This document shows, one piece after another, positions 7,459 to 15,116 of a stretch of 64,000 nucleotides of DNA. This DNA comes from Actinospineispora acaciae DSM 45401 (GTDB lineage: Bacteria; Actinomycetota; Actinomycetes; Mycobacteriales; Pseudonocardiaceae), in NCBI RefSeq assembly GCF_000620785.1, contig NZ_JIAI01000010.1, positions 248,001 through 312,000 of the forward strand, written 5' to 3'. Within the stretch, counting starts at the first letter, position 1; each line of letters starts with the position of its first letter. The notes beneath the pieces were generated by a model. That model was given only the letters and a program-made list of their open reading frames with translations. It was not told the DNA's origin and did not search any database. The translations under genes and the position numbers were made by a program.

Positions 7459-8601
7459 TCACACCGCCTGCTCGCCGGGCTCGTCGTAGAGGCCCCACGG
7501 CAGCCGTGTGTAGCCGTCGTCGCAGGGGGTGCCGTCGGAGACGAAGTAGGCGCCCGTGGTGAGGTCGACGATCGAGGACACGATGGTCTGCGAGCGCAGC
7601 AACGGGTCCTCCCGAGGGTCCGGGTGGCTACATACCGAGTCGGGGTGGCCGAAGTGGTCGCTCAGTCCGTCGCCGATCAGCTTGCGCACGGCGTCGGGGT
7701 CGGGTTCGCCGACGCACGCGCGCAGCCGTCCTCGCAGCACCTCGGTGCGGTAGAGCGAGTCGACGGCGAACGGACGGTAGGAGTCGGCCAGTTGGCTGGG
7801 CACGCCGGCCTGGTAGTGGTTGGCGTGCACCAGCAGGCCGTCGTCGGGGTAGAGCCAGCGGTGTCGCGCCGGGGTGGTCTCCAGGTCGATGCTCACGCCG
7901 TCGCGATGGGTCAGCAGCAGGTTCGCCGCGATCTGTTGGCGGACCCGGAACGGGACGTCCAGCGCGTCGGAGAACCTGTCGCTGTCCAGGATCCGGCGGC
8001 GGATGAACGCCTGCGGGATGCCGATGGCGTTGTCGAAGCGCCCGCCGAGGCCATTGGCGTTCAGCGCGATCCCCGCCGAGTTCGCGCCGTGCCTGCCGAT
8101 CTGACCGGCCTCCACCTGCATGATCACCGTGGGCTTCGGCGGCTGGACGATGCGCAGCATGACCGTCCAGTTGACCGCCTCGGCCCGCCAGTCCCAGTTC
8201 TGCGCGGCGTAGACATGGCCGTCGCCGGCGGCGGGCGGCAGCAGCGCCAGCGACGTGCACTCCGCCGACGAACCACAATCCGGGGCCGGGTCGATCCTGG
8301 CGAACGTGTGGTCGTAGACGATCTCACCCCTGGCGTTGAGCGCGAGCACCTCCAGCGGGTCCACCCCGGCGCCCTCGGCGACGCCGGCCATCTCTTCCAC
8401 CAGGTCGGGCGCGAAGTCCTCCACCAGGGGCAGCCAGCGACGCGCCCGGGCCATCACCTCGGGCCAGTCCAGGCCGGAGGACCGCGCGAACGCCGCCGCG
8501 TAGTAGTCGATCGAGGCGCGCACCCGGGGACCGGCGGCCTCGCCGTAGTGCCGCCCGCGCTCGCGGGGGGTACCGCGCAGCTCGATCAGCGAGATAGCCA
8601 T
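7459..8601 (-). CDS. C45 family autoproteolytic acyltransferase/hydrolase
   Basis: 380 residues resembling acyl-CoA:6-aminopenicillanate acyltransferase and related Ntn hydrolases of peptidase family C45. The sequence opens with 'LIELRGTPRERGRHYGE' and has 'ALNARGEIVYD', then 'SSAECTSLAL' with Cys115 as the expected new N-terminal nucleophile after self-cleavage, then 'AQNWDW' and 'GIALNANGL'. The ATG at 8601 has GGAG at 9 bases; an upstream in-frame ATG at 8667 would add 22 unlike residues. It diverges from an RpiR regulator, which suggests induction by a small amide or amino-sugar-like ligand. Actual substrate unknown. Confidence 0.85.
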   Translation of the reverse strand: MAISLIELRGTPRERGRHYGEAAGPRVRASIDYYAAAFARSSGLDWPEVMARARRWLPLVEDFAPDLVEEMAGVAEGAGVDPLEVLALNARGEIVYDHTFARIDPAPDCGSSAECTSLALLPPAAGDGHVYAAQNWDWRAEAVNWTVMLRIVQPPKPTVIMQVEAGQIGRHGANSAGIALNANGLGGRFDNAIGIPQAFIRRRILDSDRFSDALDVPFRVRQQIAANLLLTHRDGVSIDLETTPARHRWLYPDDGLLVHANHYQAGVPSQLADSYRPFAVDSLYRTEVLRGRLRACVGEPDPDAVRKLIGDGLSDHFGHPDSVCSHPDPREDPLLRSQTIVSSIVDLTTGAYFVSDGTPCDDGYTRLPWGLYDEPGEQAV

Positions 8602-8642
8602 GACTGCTGCTCCGTAACGGATAGTACGAGTCCGAGACGTCG

Positions 8643-8671
8643 ATGTAATGGAAGCTACGCACATCATGTAA
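8643..8671. promoter_or_regulatory. candidate operator between C45 hydrolase and RpiR genes
   Basis: The 116-bp divergent gap is AT-richer than its surroundings. Two direct copies of ATGTAA (8643-8648 and 8666-8671), spaced 23 bp, lie in it. Spacing near two helical turns fits a dimeric regulator, but this is only a positional argument. Confidence 0.3.
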
Positions 8672-8717
8672 CGAACGATTCGCCACTGTCAAGCGGTGTA
8701 GTGTATGGTTCATCCTG

Positions 8718-9590
8718 ATGCCAGATCCGACCTTCGTGGGCCGCCTGCGCGAGCGGCTCGCCGACCTGTCCCCCGCCGAACAGGTCGTGGCGTCTTACCT
8801 ACGCGACCACGCAGAGGAGGTGTTGTTCGCCAGCGCCGACCAGATAGGCAAGGCCACCGGCACCAGCAACGCGACGGTGATCCGGGCCGCGAAGTCGCTG
8901 GGGTACGCCGGGCTGCCCGAGCTAAGGCACGACCTCGGCATGGGCATGATCGGCCAGACCCGGCCGTCCATCCGGCTGCGCAATCGCATCGAGCACGCCG
9001 GGCACGACGCCGAAGACCTGCTCGACTCCGTGTTCGCCGAGGCCGGCGAACGGATCGGAGAAACGCGGCGGCTGGTCGGAGCGGAGGAGCTCACGGCCGC
9101 CACCGAGCTCATCAGCTCGGCCCGCGAGGTGGTCGCGTTCGGCCTCGGGCTCTCCTCACTCACGGCCCGCTACCTGGTCATGCGACTGGGCCGGCTGGGC
9201 CGGCGGGGTCGAGACGCCTCGGCCACCGGCTTCGCGCTGCCGGACGAGCTGCTGGCGCTGGCCGCCGAGGACGTGGTGGTCATGTACGTGCCGGGCCGAC
9301 TGCTGCCGGACTGCGAGGTGGTGCTCGACCACGCCGCGGAGGTGGGAGCACCGGTGATCCTGGTGTCCGACTCGCTCACCAGCCGGTTGCGCGACCGGGT
9401 GCGGGTCTGCCTGCCCGCCGTCCACACTCCGAGCGGCCTGACAGGTGAGTTCCTCACCTCGCTGGTACTGACCGACGCGCTGCTGCTCGCGGTCGCCGCG
9501 CGCGGTGAGGAACGCGCCGCCGCAACCTCCGAGCTGCTGACCAAGCTGCGGGGGCGGCTCTACCCGGGGGCACGACCCCGCCGGTCGTGA
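8718..9590 (+). CDS. MurR/RpiR family transcriptional regulator
   Basis: 290 residues. N-terminal RpiR-type helix-turn-helix at about residues 15-75 ('LSPAEQVVASYLRDHAEEV', 'ASADQIGKATGTSNATVIR', 'KSLGYAGLPELR') and a C-terminal SIS domain from about 125 ('VVAFGLGLSSLTARYL', 'VVVMYVPGR', 'APVILVSD'). SIS domains bind phosphosugars or amino sugars. As it diverges from the C45 hydrolase it probably controls that gene; the effector is unknown. The stop codon sits at a GTGAGTGG half-element that lacks the second arm. Confidence 0.9.
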   Translation: MPDPTFVGRLRERLADLSPAEQVVASYLRDHAEEVLFASADQIGKATGTSNATVIRAAKSLGYAGLPELRHDLGMGMIGQTRPSIRLRNRIEHAGHDAEDLLDSVFAEAGERIGETRRLVGAEELTAATELISSAREVVAFGLGLSSLTARYLVMRLGRLGRRGRDASATGFALPDELLALAAEDVVVMYVPGRLLPDCEVVLDHAAEVGAPVILVSDSLTSRLRDRVRVCLPAVHTPSGLTGEFLTSLVLTDALLLAVAARGEERAAATSELLTKLRGRLYPGARPRRS

Positions 9591-9610
9591 GTGGCGAATA
9601 CGGACATGTC

Positions 9611-9658
9611 GCCGCGTGGCGGGCGAGCCGCGTGGCGGGCGAGCCGTGTGGCGGGGTA
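9611..9658. repeat. 16-bp tandem repeat, 3 units
   Basis: Two exact copies of GCCGCGTGGCGGGCGA (9611-9626, 9627-9642) and a third with three changes (9643-9658) fill most of the gap between the convergent RpiR and sodX genes. No coding potential seen. Confidence 0.85.
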
Positions 9659-9693
9659 AGACGACGGAGGGCAGCGGTACGGGTCCCCCGCGC

Positions 9694-10002
9694 TCATGGG
9701 CGGCGTAGGCGCGTCGGCGAGGGCCACAGCCGGACGCGGACCACGCCGAGCACCTCGGCCGGGCCGAGTTGGGCGGAGTCCGTCGAGCCGTACGGGTTGT
9801 CGCCGGTGACGTGCCAGCCGGCGCCGGCCGGGCGGTCCGCGCGCTTGATCGACAACTGCCCGGGGCGGGCCGGCCAGCGGACCAGCACCACGTCACCGGT
9901 CCTCGGCCGGGCGCCGAACGTGACGAGGACCACGTCTCCGTCGCGCAGTGCCGGCGACATGGACGGACCCCGCACCACCACCCGCCGCCACCTCAACGGC
10001 AC
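9694..10002 (-). CDS. sodX: nickel-type superoxide dismutase maturation protease (S26 family)
   Basis: Short 102-residue signal-peptidase-like protease without a clear membrane anchor. Catalytic Ser14 sits in 'GPSMSPAL' and Lys53 in 'QLSIKRA', with 'GDNPYGSTDS' as the conserved box near the C-terminus. In the Ni-SOD system this protease removes the SodN leader so that the new N-terminal His can bind nickel. It lies head-to-head with sodN, 114 bp apart, which makes the assignment firm. Confidence 0.92.
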   Translation of the reverse strand: MPLRWRRVVVRGPSMSPALRDGDVVLVTFGARPRTGDVVLVRWPARPGQLSIKRADRPAGAGWHVTGDNPYGSTDSAQLGPAEVLGVVRVRLWPSPTRLRRP

Positions 10003-10116
10003 CGCCTCACCGCCTGTACCTCACCCGTGCGCGCCTGGGTGCACGGGCCTGCCACCCTCCGGATCGCGGAGTAGTGTCGCGCTGGTCGGAACGATCACCA
10101 AGCTAAGGGAGTAACA

Positions 10117-10527
10117 ATGGGACTGCTGTCTCGCGTTCTCCGTCCTCGGCTGGAGGCCACGGCGCACTGTGACCTCCCCTGCGGCGTGTACGACCCCGCA
10201 CAGGCCCGGATCGAGGCCGAGTCGGTGAAGGCAATCCAGGAGAAGTACCAGGGCAACGACGACGCGGACTTCCGGGCGCGCGCGATCGAGATCAAGGAGC
10301 AGCGCTCCGACCTGGTCAAGCACCACCTCTGGGTGCTGTGGACGGACTACTTCAAGCCGCCGCACTTCGAGAAGTACCCGGAGCTGCACGAGCTGTTCAA
10401 CAAGGCCACCAAGGCGGCCGGCGCCACCGGCACCAAGGGCTCCAACGACCCGGCCACCGGCCAGCAGCTGCTGGACTACATCGCGCAGATCGACAAGATC
10501 TTCTGGGAGACCAAGCAGAACGCCTGA
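10117..10527 (+). CDS. sodN: superoxide dismutase, Ni
   Basis: Cytoplasmic hexameric Ni-SOD precursor of 136 residues. A 16-residue leader (MGLLSRVLRPRLEATA) precedes the nickel hook HCDLPCGVYDP, in which the mature protein uses His1, Cys2 and Cys6. The rest matches the four-helix bundle ('ESVKAIQEKY', 'HHLWVLWTDYFKP', 'FNKATKAAG'). The start has GGGAG five bases upstream. Ni-SODs of actinobacteria are usually nickel-induced through Nur; I did not identify a convincing Nur box in the short gap to sodX. Confidence 0.97.
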   Translation: MGLLSRVLRPRLEATAHCDLPCGVYDPAQARIEAESVKAIQEKYQGNDDADFRARAIEIKEQRSDLVKHHLWVLWTDYFKPPHFEKYPELHELFNKATKAAGATGTKGSNDPATGQQLLDYIAQIDKIFWETKQNA

Positions 10528-10537
10528 TCACCCCCGG

Positions 10538-10577
10538 AGGCGCCGGCTCACGGGTTCAACCCCCGTGGCCGGCGCCT
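10538..10577 (+). terminator. strong hairpin terminator after sodN
   Basis: Arms AGGCGCCGGC (10538-10547) plus CACGGG (10549-10554) pair with CCCGTG (10562-10567) plus GCCGGCGCCT (10568-10577); one bulged T, loop TTCAACC. It begins 11 bases after the sodN stop. No U-tract, as usual in actinobacteria. Confidence 0.85.
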
Positions 10578-10609
10578 TCGTGCGTCCGCCCCGCCGGGCC
10601 GCGGTCGGC

Positions 10610-10716
10610 GGCACACAGCGGGCGGGCGCCGCACACGGGGTTGGAGCTGTGACATGCGCTCGCTCGTCGCTGCGCTCCCTCCTGGGTGCGGCGACGGCCA
10701 GGTGTGCGCGGCGCGG
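10610..10716. repeat. CGCACAC-family intergenic repeat
   Basis: GGCACACAGCG (10610-10620), then GCCGCACACGGGGTTGG (10628-10644), and about 60 bases later GTGTGCGCGGCGC, which can pair with the second block. The middle is longer than in the other copies. It lies between sodN and the next same-strand gene. Confidence 0.55.
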
Positions 10717-10835
10717 CTTATTTCATGCGGGGGTGCGAATACGTTGATTCTTAACGTCGCCTAGGCGGGGGTACCCATTTGCTTTCGCGTTACGTAGCGT
10801 CGAAGTGGTCCATTTCCGAACCCAGGAGGATCACG

Positions 10836-11222
10836 GTGTCGCTCAAGGTACCGGCGGACCTGCTCGCCCAGGCGCAGCAGGGGCCAGTTTCGGACGTCGA
10901 TTTCATCGAATGCATTCAAGACTCGCTGCCCTACGCCTGGTCCGTGGTGAGCGGACTCGGCCGTGAGCTGCGCGAAACCGGTGATCAGATGGCGATCGAC
11001 GACACCGAGCCGCCAACCGAGGCTAGCTGGGGCCAGCTGTTCCGACTGGTCGGAAGCGACGCAATGCGAGGGGCCGTGGAGCGTCACTTCGGTGTGCGGA
11101 TGGCATTCCAGAACTGCCATAAGGTCGCCTTCTTCGACCCGAGCGCGACAGAAGAGTATGCGGAGTTCGTCTCGCCCAGGGCTCAGCTTCTGAACCAAAA
11201 GCCGGAGCTGGTCGACTGCTAA
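10836..11222 (+). CDS. conserved actinobacterial hypothetical protein
   Basis: 128 residues starting 'VSLKVPADLLAQAQQG'; the GTG is preceded by AGGAGG at 6 bases, which decides it over an upstream ATG at 10779. It contains 'FIECIQDSLPYAWSVV', 'DAMRGAVERHFGVRMAFQ' and ends 'RAQLLNQKPELVDC'. I recall a family with this ending in Streptomyces (labelled SCO5389-like), of unknown function, but cannot verify the name. No signal peptide or membrane segment. An AT-rich stretch around 10735-10760 is the likely promoter. Confidence 0.75.
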   Translation: MSLKVPADLLAQAQQGPVSDVDFIECIQDSLPYAWSVVSGLGRELRETGDQMAIDDTEPPTEASWGQLFRLVGSDAMRGAVERHFGVRMAFQNCHKVAFFDPSATEEYAEFVSPRAQLLNQKPELVDC

Positions 11223-11295
11223 GGGGGTCGCGTCCGGAATAGACGGTCGGGGGGCGTCGGAGCGCGGGCGTCCCCCGCCGGCCGCTTCGGGAGGG

Positions 11296-12762
11296 TCAGC
11301 CGTCGCCTAGCCGGATGATCGCCCAGGCCTGCAGCGCGGCGGCGGTGAGCAGCACGCAGATGGCGGCCCGGTAGCCGCCGGTGGCGTCCACCAGGAGCCC
11401 CATCAGCAACGGCGCGAGACCCGCGACCGTGTATCCGACGCCGAGCGCCAGCCCGCTGGTGGAAGCGCTCGCGGGGCCGTCCGGGGTGCGCCAGGCGATG
11501 ATCGTCATGCCCAGCGGGAACATCGCGCCGCCGCCGAGCCCGATCAGGATCACCCAGGGCCACGGCCCGACCACCGGCGGCAGCGGTACCAGCAGCGCGC
11601 CGAGCGTCCCGACCGCGAACGTGCCGACCGCCAGCGACGCCCAGAACCGCCAGCGACGGCGGCGGTCCACCAGCGCCGGGGCGAGCAGCGCGGACGGCAC
11701 CTGCGCGAGGCTGAAGACGGCCATCAGCACGCCGGCGAGCGCGGGCGCCCAGCCCTGGCTCTGGTAGTACGGAGCCATCCAGGTCAGCCAGCCGTAGTAG
11801 ACCAGCGAGGTGCCGGCCTGGTACACGGACGCGAGCCTTGCCAGCCGGGTCCACCGGCGCGGCGACACCCGGGGCGGCGGGGTGGACGCGCGCCGGTCCG
11901 CCCTCGGCGCCGGGCGGCCAGGCGCGGTGGTGCGGACCGCGCGGGCGACGGGGGTCCACCCGGCGACCGCGAGCAGCGCCGGCACCGCCCACACCGCCAG
12001 CGAGAACGACCAGCCGCCGAGCAGCGTGGCCAGCGGCACCGCGATCGCGCTGGACGCCGTCGCGCCGGCCAGCATGGCCACCACGTAGCCGCCGGTGACC
12101 GTGCCGGCGCGGGCGGCGAAGTAGGTACGGACGACCCCGGCGAGGAATACCCCGGCGGTGCCCATGCCCAGCCCGACCAGCACGGTTCCGCCGACCAGCG
12201 ACACCGTCGACGGCGCGCCGCGCGCCAGGCTGCCCACCGCGACCAGTCCGACCGCCGCCCCCAGCGAGCGCGCCGCGCCGAACCGGGCGGCGATCGGCAC
12301 CCCGGCGAACGACCCGGCCGCCATCGCCAGCACCGCGCCGGCCTGCACCAGCCCGGCCACGGCGGCCGAGAGTCCGAGCTCCGCGCGCACCGCCGGCAGC
12401 AGCGGCGGGTATCCGGCGAGCGCGGCGCGCAGGTTCAGGGCCAGCGCGAGCACGCCGAGCACGAGCATCCAGCGCATGGCCACCGGCGACCGAGCGCGGC
12501 CGGGTGCGGGCGACGACGCGACGCTCGGCGAGGGGCCGGACGCGGACCGATCGGGCGGCACGGAGGATTCGGCGTGGTCCGCCGGGTCGACCCGCACGGC
12601 CGGTTCGACTCGCACACCCGATTCAACCCGCGCCGGCGAATCCGTCCGCCTAGACGGATCCGCCTGCACCGGCCGTTCGGACCGCTCGTCGGATCTGGAC
12701 CGCGCGGACGACCGGCCGACAACGGACGGGACGGACAGGAACGTGGTGGGCCACCGTGACAC
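11296..12762 (-). CDS. MFS transporter, CynX/NimT-like, with long N-terminal tail
   Basis: 488 residues. About twelve hydrophobic segments begin near residue 96 ('MRWMLVLGVLALALNLR', then 'RAALAGYPPLLPAVRAELGL'), in the style of the cyanate/nitroimidazole permeases CynX and NimT. The first 95 residues are a hydrophilic Arg/Pro/Asp/Ser tail with a repeated R-V-E/D-x pattern (ARVES, VRVEP, VRVDP). The GTG at 12762 has a GGAGAGG Shine-Dalgarno at 8-9 bases, whereas the internal ATG at 12477 has none, so the tail is probably made. It diverges from a CGNR regulator. Substrate unknown. Confidence 0.85.
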   Translation of the reverse strand: MSRWPTTFLSVPSVVGRSSARSRSDERSERPVQADPSRRTDSPARVESGVRVEPAVRVDPADHAESSVPPDRSASGPSPSVASSPAPGRARSPVAMRWMLVLGVLALALNLRAALAGYPPLLPAVRAELGLSAAVAGLVQAGAVLAMAAGSFAGVPIAARFGAARSLGAAVGLVAVGSLARGAPSTVSLVGGTVLVGLGMGTAGVFLAGVVRTYFAARAGTVTGGYVVAMLAGATASSAIAVPLATLLGGWSFSLAVWAVPALLAVAGWTPVARAVRTTAPGRPAPRADRRASTPPPRVSPRRWTRLARLASVYQAGTSLVYYGWLTWMAPYYQSQGWAPALAGVLMAVFSLAQVPSALLAPALVDRRRRWRFWASLAVGTFAVGTLGALLVPLPPVVGPWPWVILIGLGGGAMFPLGMTIIAWRTPDGPASASTSGLALGVGYTVAGLAPLLMGLLVDATGGYRAAICVLLTAAALQAWAIIRLGDG

Positions 12763-12837
12763 GGCGTATACCTCTCCCGGACTCGACAGGGGTAAACTAA
12801 GCTTTTAACCATGACGATACGACCGAGGCGGTAAGGG

Positions 12838-13413
12838 TTGCAAGTACGTTTAGACGATTACCACCACGGAGCCGCGGTCGCCACCGCGCTGGTCAACTCC
12901 GGACCCGAGCAACAGAGCACCGGGGACCAGATCGCCGACGCCGCGACGCTCGCCGGTTTTCTCGAGCAGCACGGCGTGCCACTCGCCGGACGCACGCTCA
13001 CGGCCACCGACATACAGCGGGTCCACGAACTCCGAAGAGCGCTGCGCGCGGCGGTCACCTCGACGACCGCGACCGAGCTGGCCGAGCGCGCGGGCGAGCT
13101 GGCCTCGGCGGCGGGGGTCGGCCCGGCGCTGGCCGCCGACGACGCCGGCCGCTGGCACTGGCAGGTCCACACCCGGCCTGACGCGCCGCCGGCCGACGAG
13201 CTCGCGCTGCTCACCGGCACCGCCGTGCTCGCCGTCCTCCACGCGCTCGGATACGAACGGTTCCGCGGCTGCGCCTCGCCGGACTGCACGGGCGCGTTCA
13301 TCGACACCAGCCGCGGCGGGCGGCGGCGCTACTGCGAGCCCGAGGTCTGCGGCAACCGGGTCAACGTGGCCGCCTACCGGGCCCGCCGCCGGGCCGAGCG
13401 GGCGTCGAGTTGA
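12838..13413 (+). CDS. CGNR zinc-finger domain regulator
   Basis: 191 residues. N-terminal 'LDDYHHGAAVATALVNS' and a helical ABATE-type stress-sensing region, followed by a C-terminal CGNR zinc finger with four cysteines ('GCASPDC' and 'YCEPEVCGNR', then 'NVAAYRARRR'). This domain binds DNA. The TTG at 12838 lies 6 bases after GAGGCGG; the nearest ATG or GTG would cut the conserved N-terminus. It diverges from the CynX-like MFS gene over an AT-rich 75-bp gap (GGTAAACTAAGCTTTTAACC) and probably regulates it. Confidence 0.85.
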   Translation: MQVRLDDYHHGAAVATALVNSGPEQQSTGDQIADAATLAGFLEQHGVPLAGRTLTATDIQRVHELRRALRAAVTSTTATELAERAGELASAAGVGPALAADDAGRWHWQVHTRPDAPPADELALLTGTAVLAVLHALGYERFRGCASPDCTGAFIDTSRGGRRRYCEPEVCGNRVNVAAYRARRRAERASS

Positions 13414-13997
13414 GCGGCCCCGGATCCGACCGGATGATGTGCGGCGTGACGGACGCGGAGGTACGCGGCGCGCGGACGGTACGGACGGCGGCCGTGCTGA
13501 TCCCGTTCTACCGCGACGAGGGCGGCGCGCTGCGGATGGTCCTGATCGAGCGGACCCCGCACGGGGTGCACGGCGGGCAGGTCGCGCTGCCCGGCGGCAA
13601 GCACGAGCCGCACGACCGGGACATGCGCGCCACCGCCGTCCGGGAGACCTGCGAGGAGCTCGGGCTCACGCCCGGTGACCTCGACGTGCTCGCCGAACTG
13701 CCGGCGGTGCGCACCCGGTCCACCGGCTACCTGGTGTGGCCGTTCGTGGCCCGGCTGCGCTCGGTGCCCGCGCGCTGGCGGCCCGCCGAGCGGGAGGTCG
13801 CCGACGTGCTGGACGTCGACGTCGCCGAGGTGGCCGCCCCGAGCGCGCGGGCCGAGCAGGAGATGCACTTCGCGTCCTGGGACACCACGCTGCGGGTGCC
13901 GGTGCGGCGGATCGGGCGGCACGTGCTCTGGGGGCTCACGCTGCGCATCCTCGAACCGGTGCTCCCCAGGGCGCTGGCCGGCGAGTACCAGGTCTGA
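13410..13997 (+). CDS. NUDIX hydrolase, CoA pyrophosphatase-like (NudL)
   Basis: 195 residues from the TTG that overlaps the previous stop by 4 bp; GTG at 13446 is an alternative. The Nudix box reads 'GGKHEPHDRDMRATAVRETCEELGL' in two parts (G-G-K at about 66, R-E-x-x-E-E-L-G-L at about 82), and 'GVHGGQVALPGG' before it is the extra signature of the YeaB/NudL coenzyme-A pyrophosphatases. It would hydrolyse CoA or acyl-CoA to 3',5'-ADP and phosphopantetheine; other nucleotide diphosphates are possible. Confidence 0.85.
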   Translation: MSGPGSDRMMCGVTDAEVRGARTVRTAAVLIPFYRDEGGALRMVLIERTPHGVHGGQVALPGGKHEPHDRDMRATAVRETCEELGLTPGDLDVLAELPAVRTRSTGYLVWPFVARLRSVPARWRPAEREVADVLDVDVAEVAAPSARAEQEMHFASWDTTLRVPVRRIGRHVLWGLTLRILEPVLPRALAGEYQV

Positions 13998-14024
13998 TCG
14001 CCCGGCGCCCGCTACCGTGGCCGG

Positions 14025-14615
14025 GTGCCCCCTTCCGGCCGGATCTTCCTGATGCGACACGGCGAGACCGAGTGGTCGGCGACCGGTCGTCACACCAGCC
14101 ACACCGACGTGCCGCTCACCGACGCCGGGCGCGCGCTGGCCGGCGACGCCGGGCGGGTGCTGGCCGGCCTGCGCGGCAACGAACCGTTCGCGCTCGAACT
14201 GACCAGCCCTCGCCGCCGCGCCGTGGACACCGCCGCGCTCGCCGGGCTGGCCCCGGCCGTGGACGAGCGGCTGGTGGAGTGGGACTACGGCGAGTACGAG
14301 GGACGCACCACGCCGGAGATCCGGGAGGACGTGCCGGGCTGGACCGTGTGGACCCACCCGATGCCCGGTGGGGAGACGGCGGAGCAGGTCGCCGCCCGCG
14401 CCGACGACGTGCTCGCCACCGCGCGGGCGGCCAACGGCGACGTGATCCTGGTCGGACACGGCCACTTCAGCCGGGTGCTGACCGCGCGCTGGCTGGGCCT
14501 GCCGGCGCCGGCCGGGGTCGGGTTCGCGCTGGACGCCGGCGGGCTGACGGTGCTCGGCGACGAACGCGGCCGCCCCCGGCTGGACCACGTCAACCTGGTG
14601 GCCCTGAACGGCTAA
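14025..14615 (+). CDS. histidine phosphatase family protein
   Basis: 196 residues of the phosphoglycerate-mutase-like fold. The catalytic 'LMRHGETEW' opens the protein, 'TSPRRRAVDTA' supplies the second Arg, 'VEWDYGEYEG' the acid, and 'VGHGHFSRVLTARWLG' the second His. 'DYGEYEG' and the overall spacing resemble the acid phosphatase / cofactor-independent-like GpmB group. Cytosolic; substrate unknown. It follows the NUDIX gene by 27 bp and overlaps the convergent membrane-protein gene by 4 bp. Confidence 0.88.
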   Translation: MPPSGRIFLMRHGETEWSATGRHTSHTDVPLTDAGRALAGDAGRVLAGLRGNEPFALELTSPRRRAVDTAALAGLAPAVDERLVEWDYGEYEGRTTPEIREDVPGWTVWTHPMPGGETAEQVAARADDVLATARAANGDVILVGHGHFSRVLTARWLGLPAPAGVGFALDAGGLTVLGDERGRPRLDHVNLVALNG

Positions 14616-15034
14616 CGGCCGCGGCGCGCCTCGTCCAGGTCCATCGCCCAGGCCCTGGCGCGCGCGCCGAGCATCAGCACCAGCGTGGCGACGACGGCGA
14701 CACCCGCGAGCACACCCCACAGCACCTGCCCGGACACGAACAGCGAGTAGACCACCGGCAGCAGCAACAGCTGCGTCACCACGGCCGGCGTCCGCGCCCA
14801 GAACCGCCCGCGCAACAGCCCGGAGGCGACGAACAGCACGGCGCCCCCGAGGACGACGTACATCGCCGCCTCGCCGAGCACGGCGCCCAGCCCGAGCCGC
14901 GCGGACCCCGCCCTTATTAATAGGTATACGGCGAACGCCACACCGAGCGTCCCCTGCACGGCGACCAGCACGCCGGCCACCCGCACCGGCGCCGGCGGCC
15001 GCGCACCCGTACGGCCCTCGGATGGTTCGGTCAC
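14612..15034 (-). CDS. small membrane protein, unknown function
   Basis: 140 residues with a proline-rich cytoplasmic start and four hydrophobic segments ('VAGVLVAVQGTLGVAFAVYL', 'MYVVLGGAVLFVASGLL', 'VTQLLLLPVVYSLFV', 'LWGVLAGVAVVATLVLML'). Family not recognised beyond a general integral-membrane type common in actinobacteria. GTG at 15034 is chosen because upstream codons are unlike a leader. Residues 'YLLIR' are encoded by a run of codons rare here: TAC CTA TTA ATA AGG (around 14917-14931). Confidence 0.65.
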   Translation of the reverse strand: MTEPSEGRTGARPPAPVRVAGVLVAVQGTLGVAFAVYLLIRAGSARLGLGAVLGEAAMYVVLGGAVLFVASGLLRGRFWARTPAVVTQLLLLPVVYSLFVSGQVLWGVLAGVAVVATLVLMLGARARAWAMDLDEARRGR

Positions 15035-15116
15035 GGCCGCGAGCCTAGCCCGCCGTTCGTCCTGGTGGAGCAGCCGTTGGGCCCGAGCACTCACCCGAGC
15101 CGGTTACCCTGCCCAG

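Noticed and set aside
10538..10577. tRNA-like GGGTTCAACCC after sodN
   Set aside because: The T-loop-like bases are the loop of a continuous inverted repeat right after the sodN stop; there is no D-arm or anticodon arm. It is a terminator.
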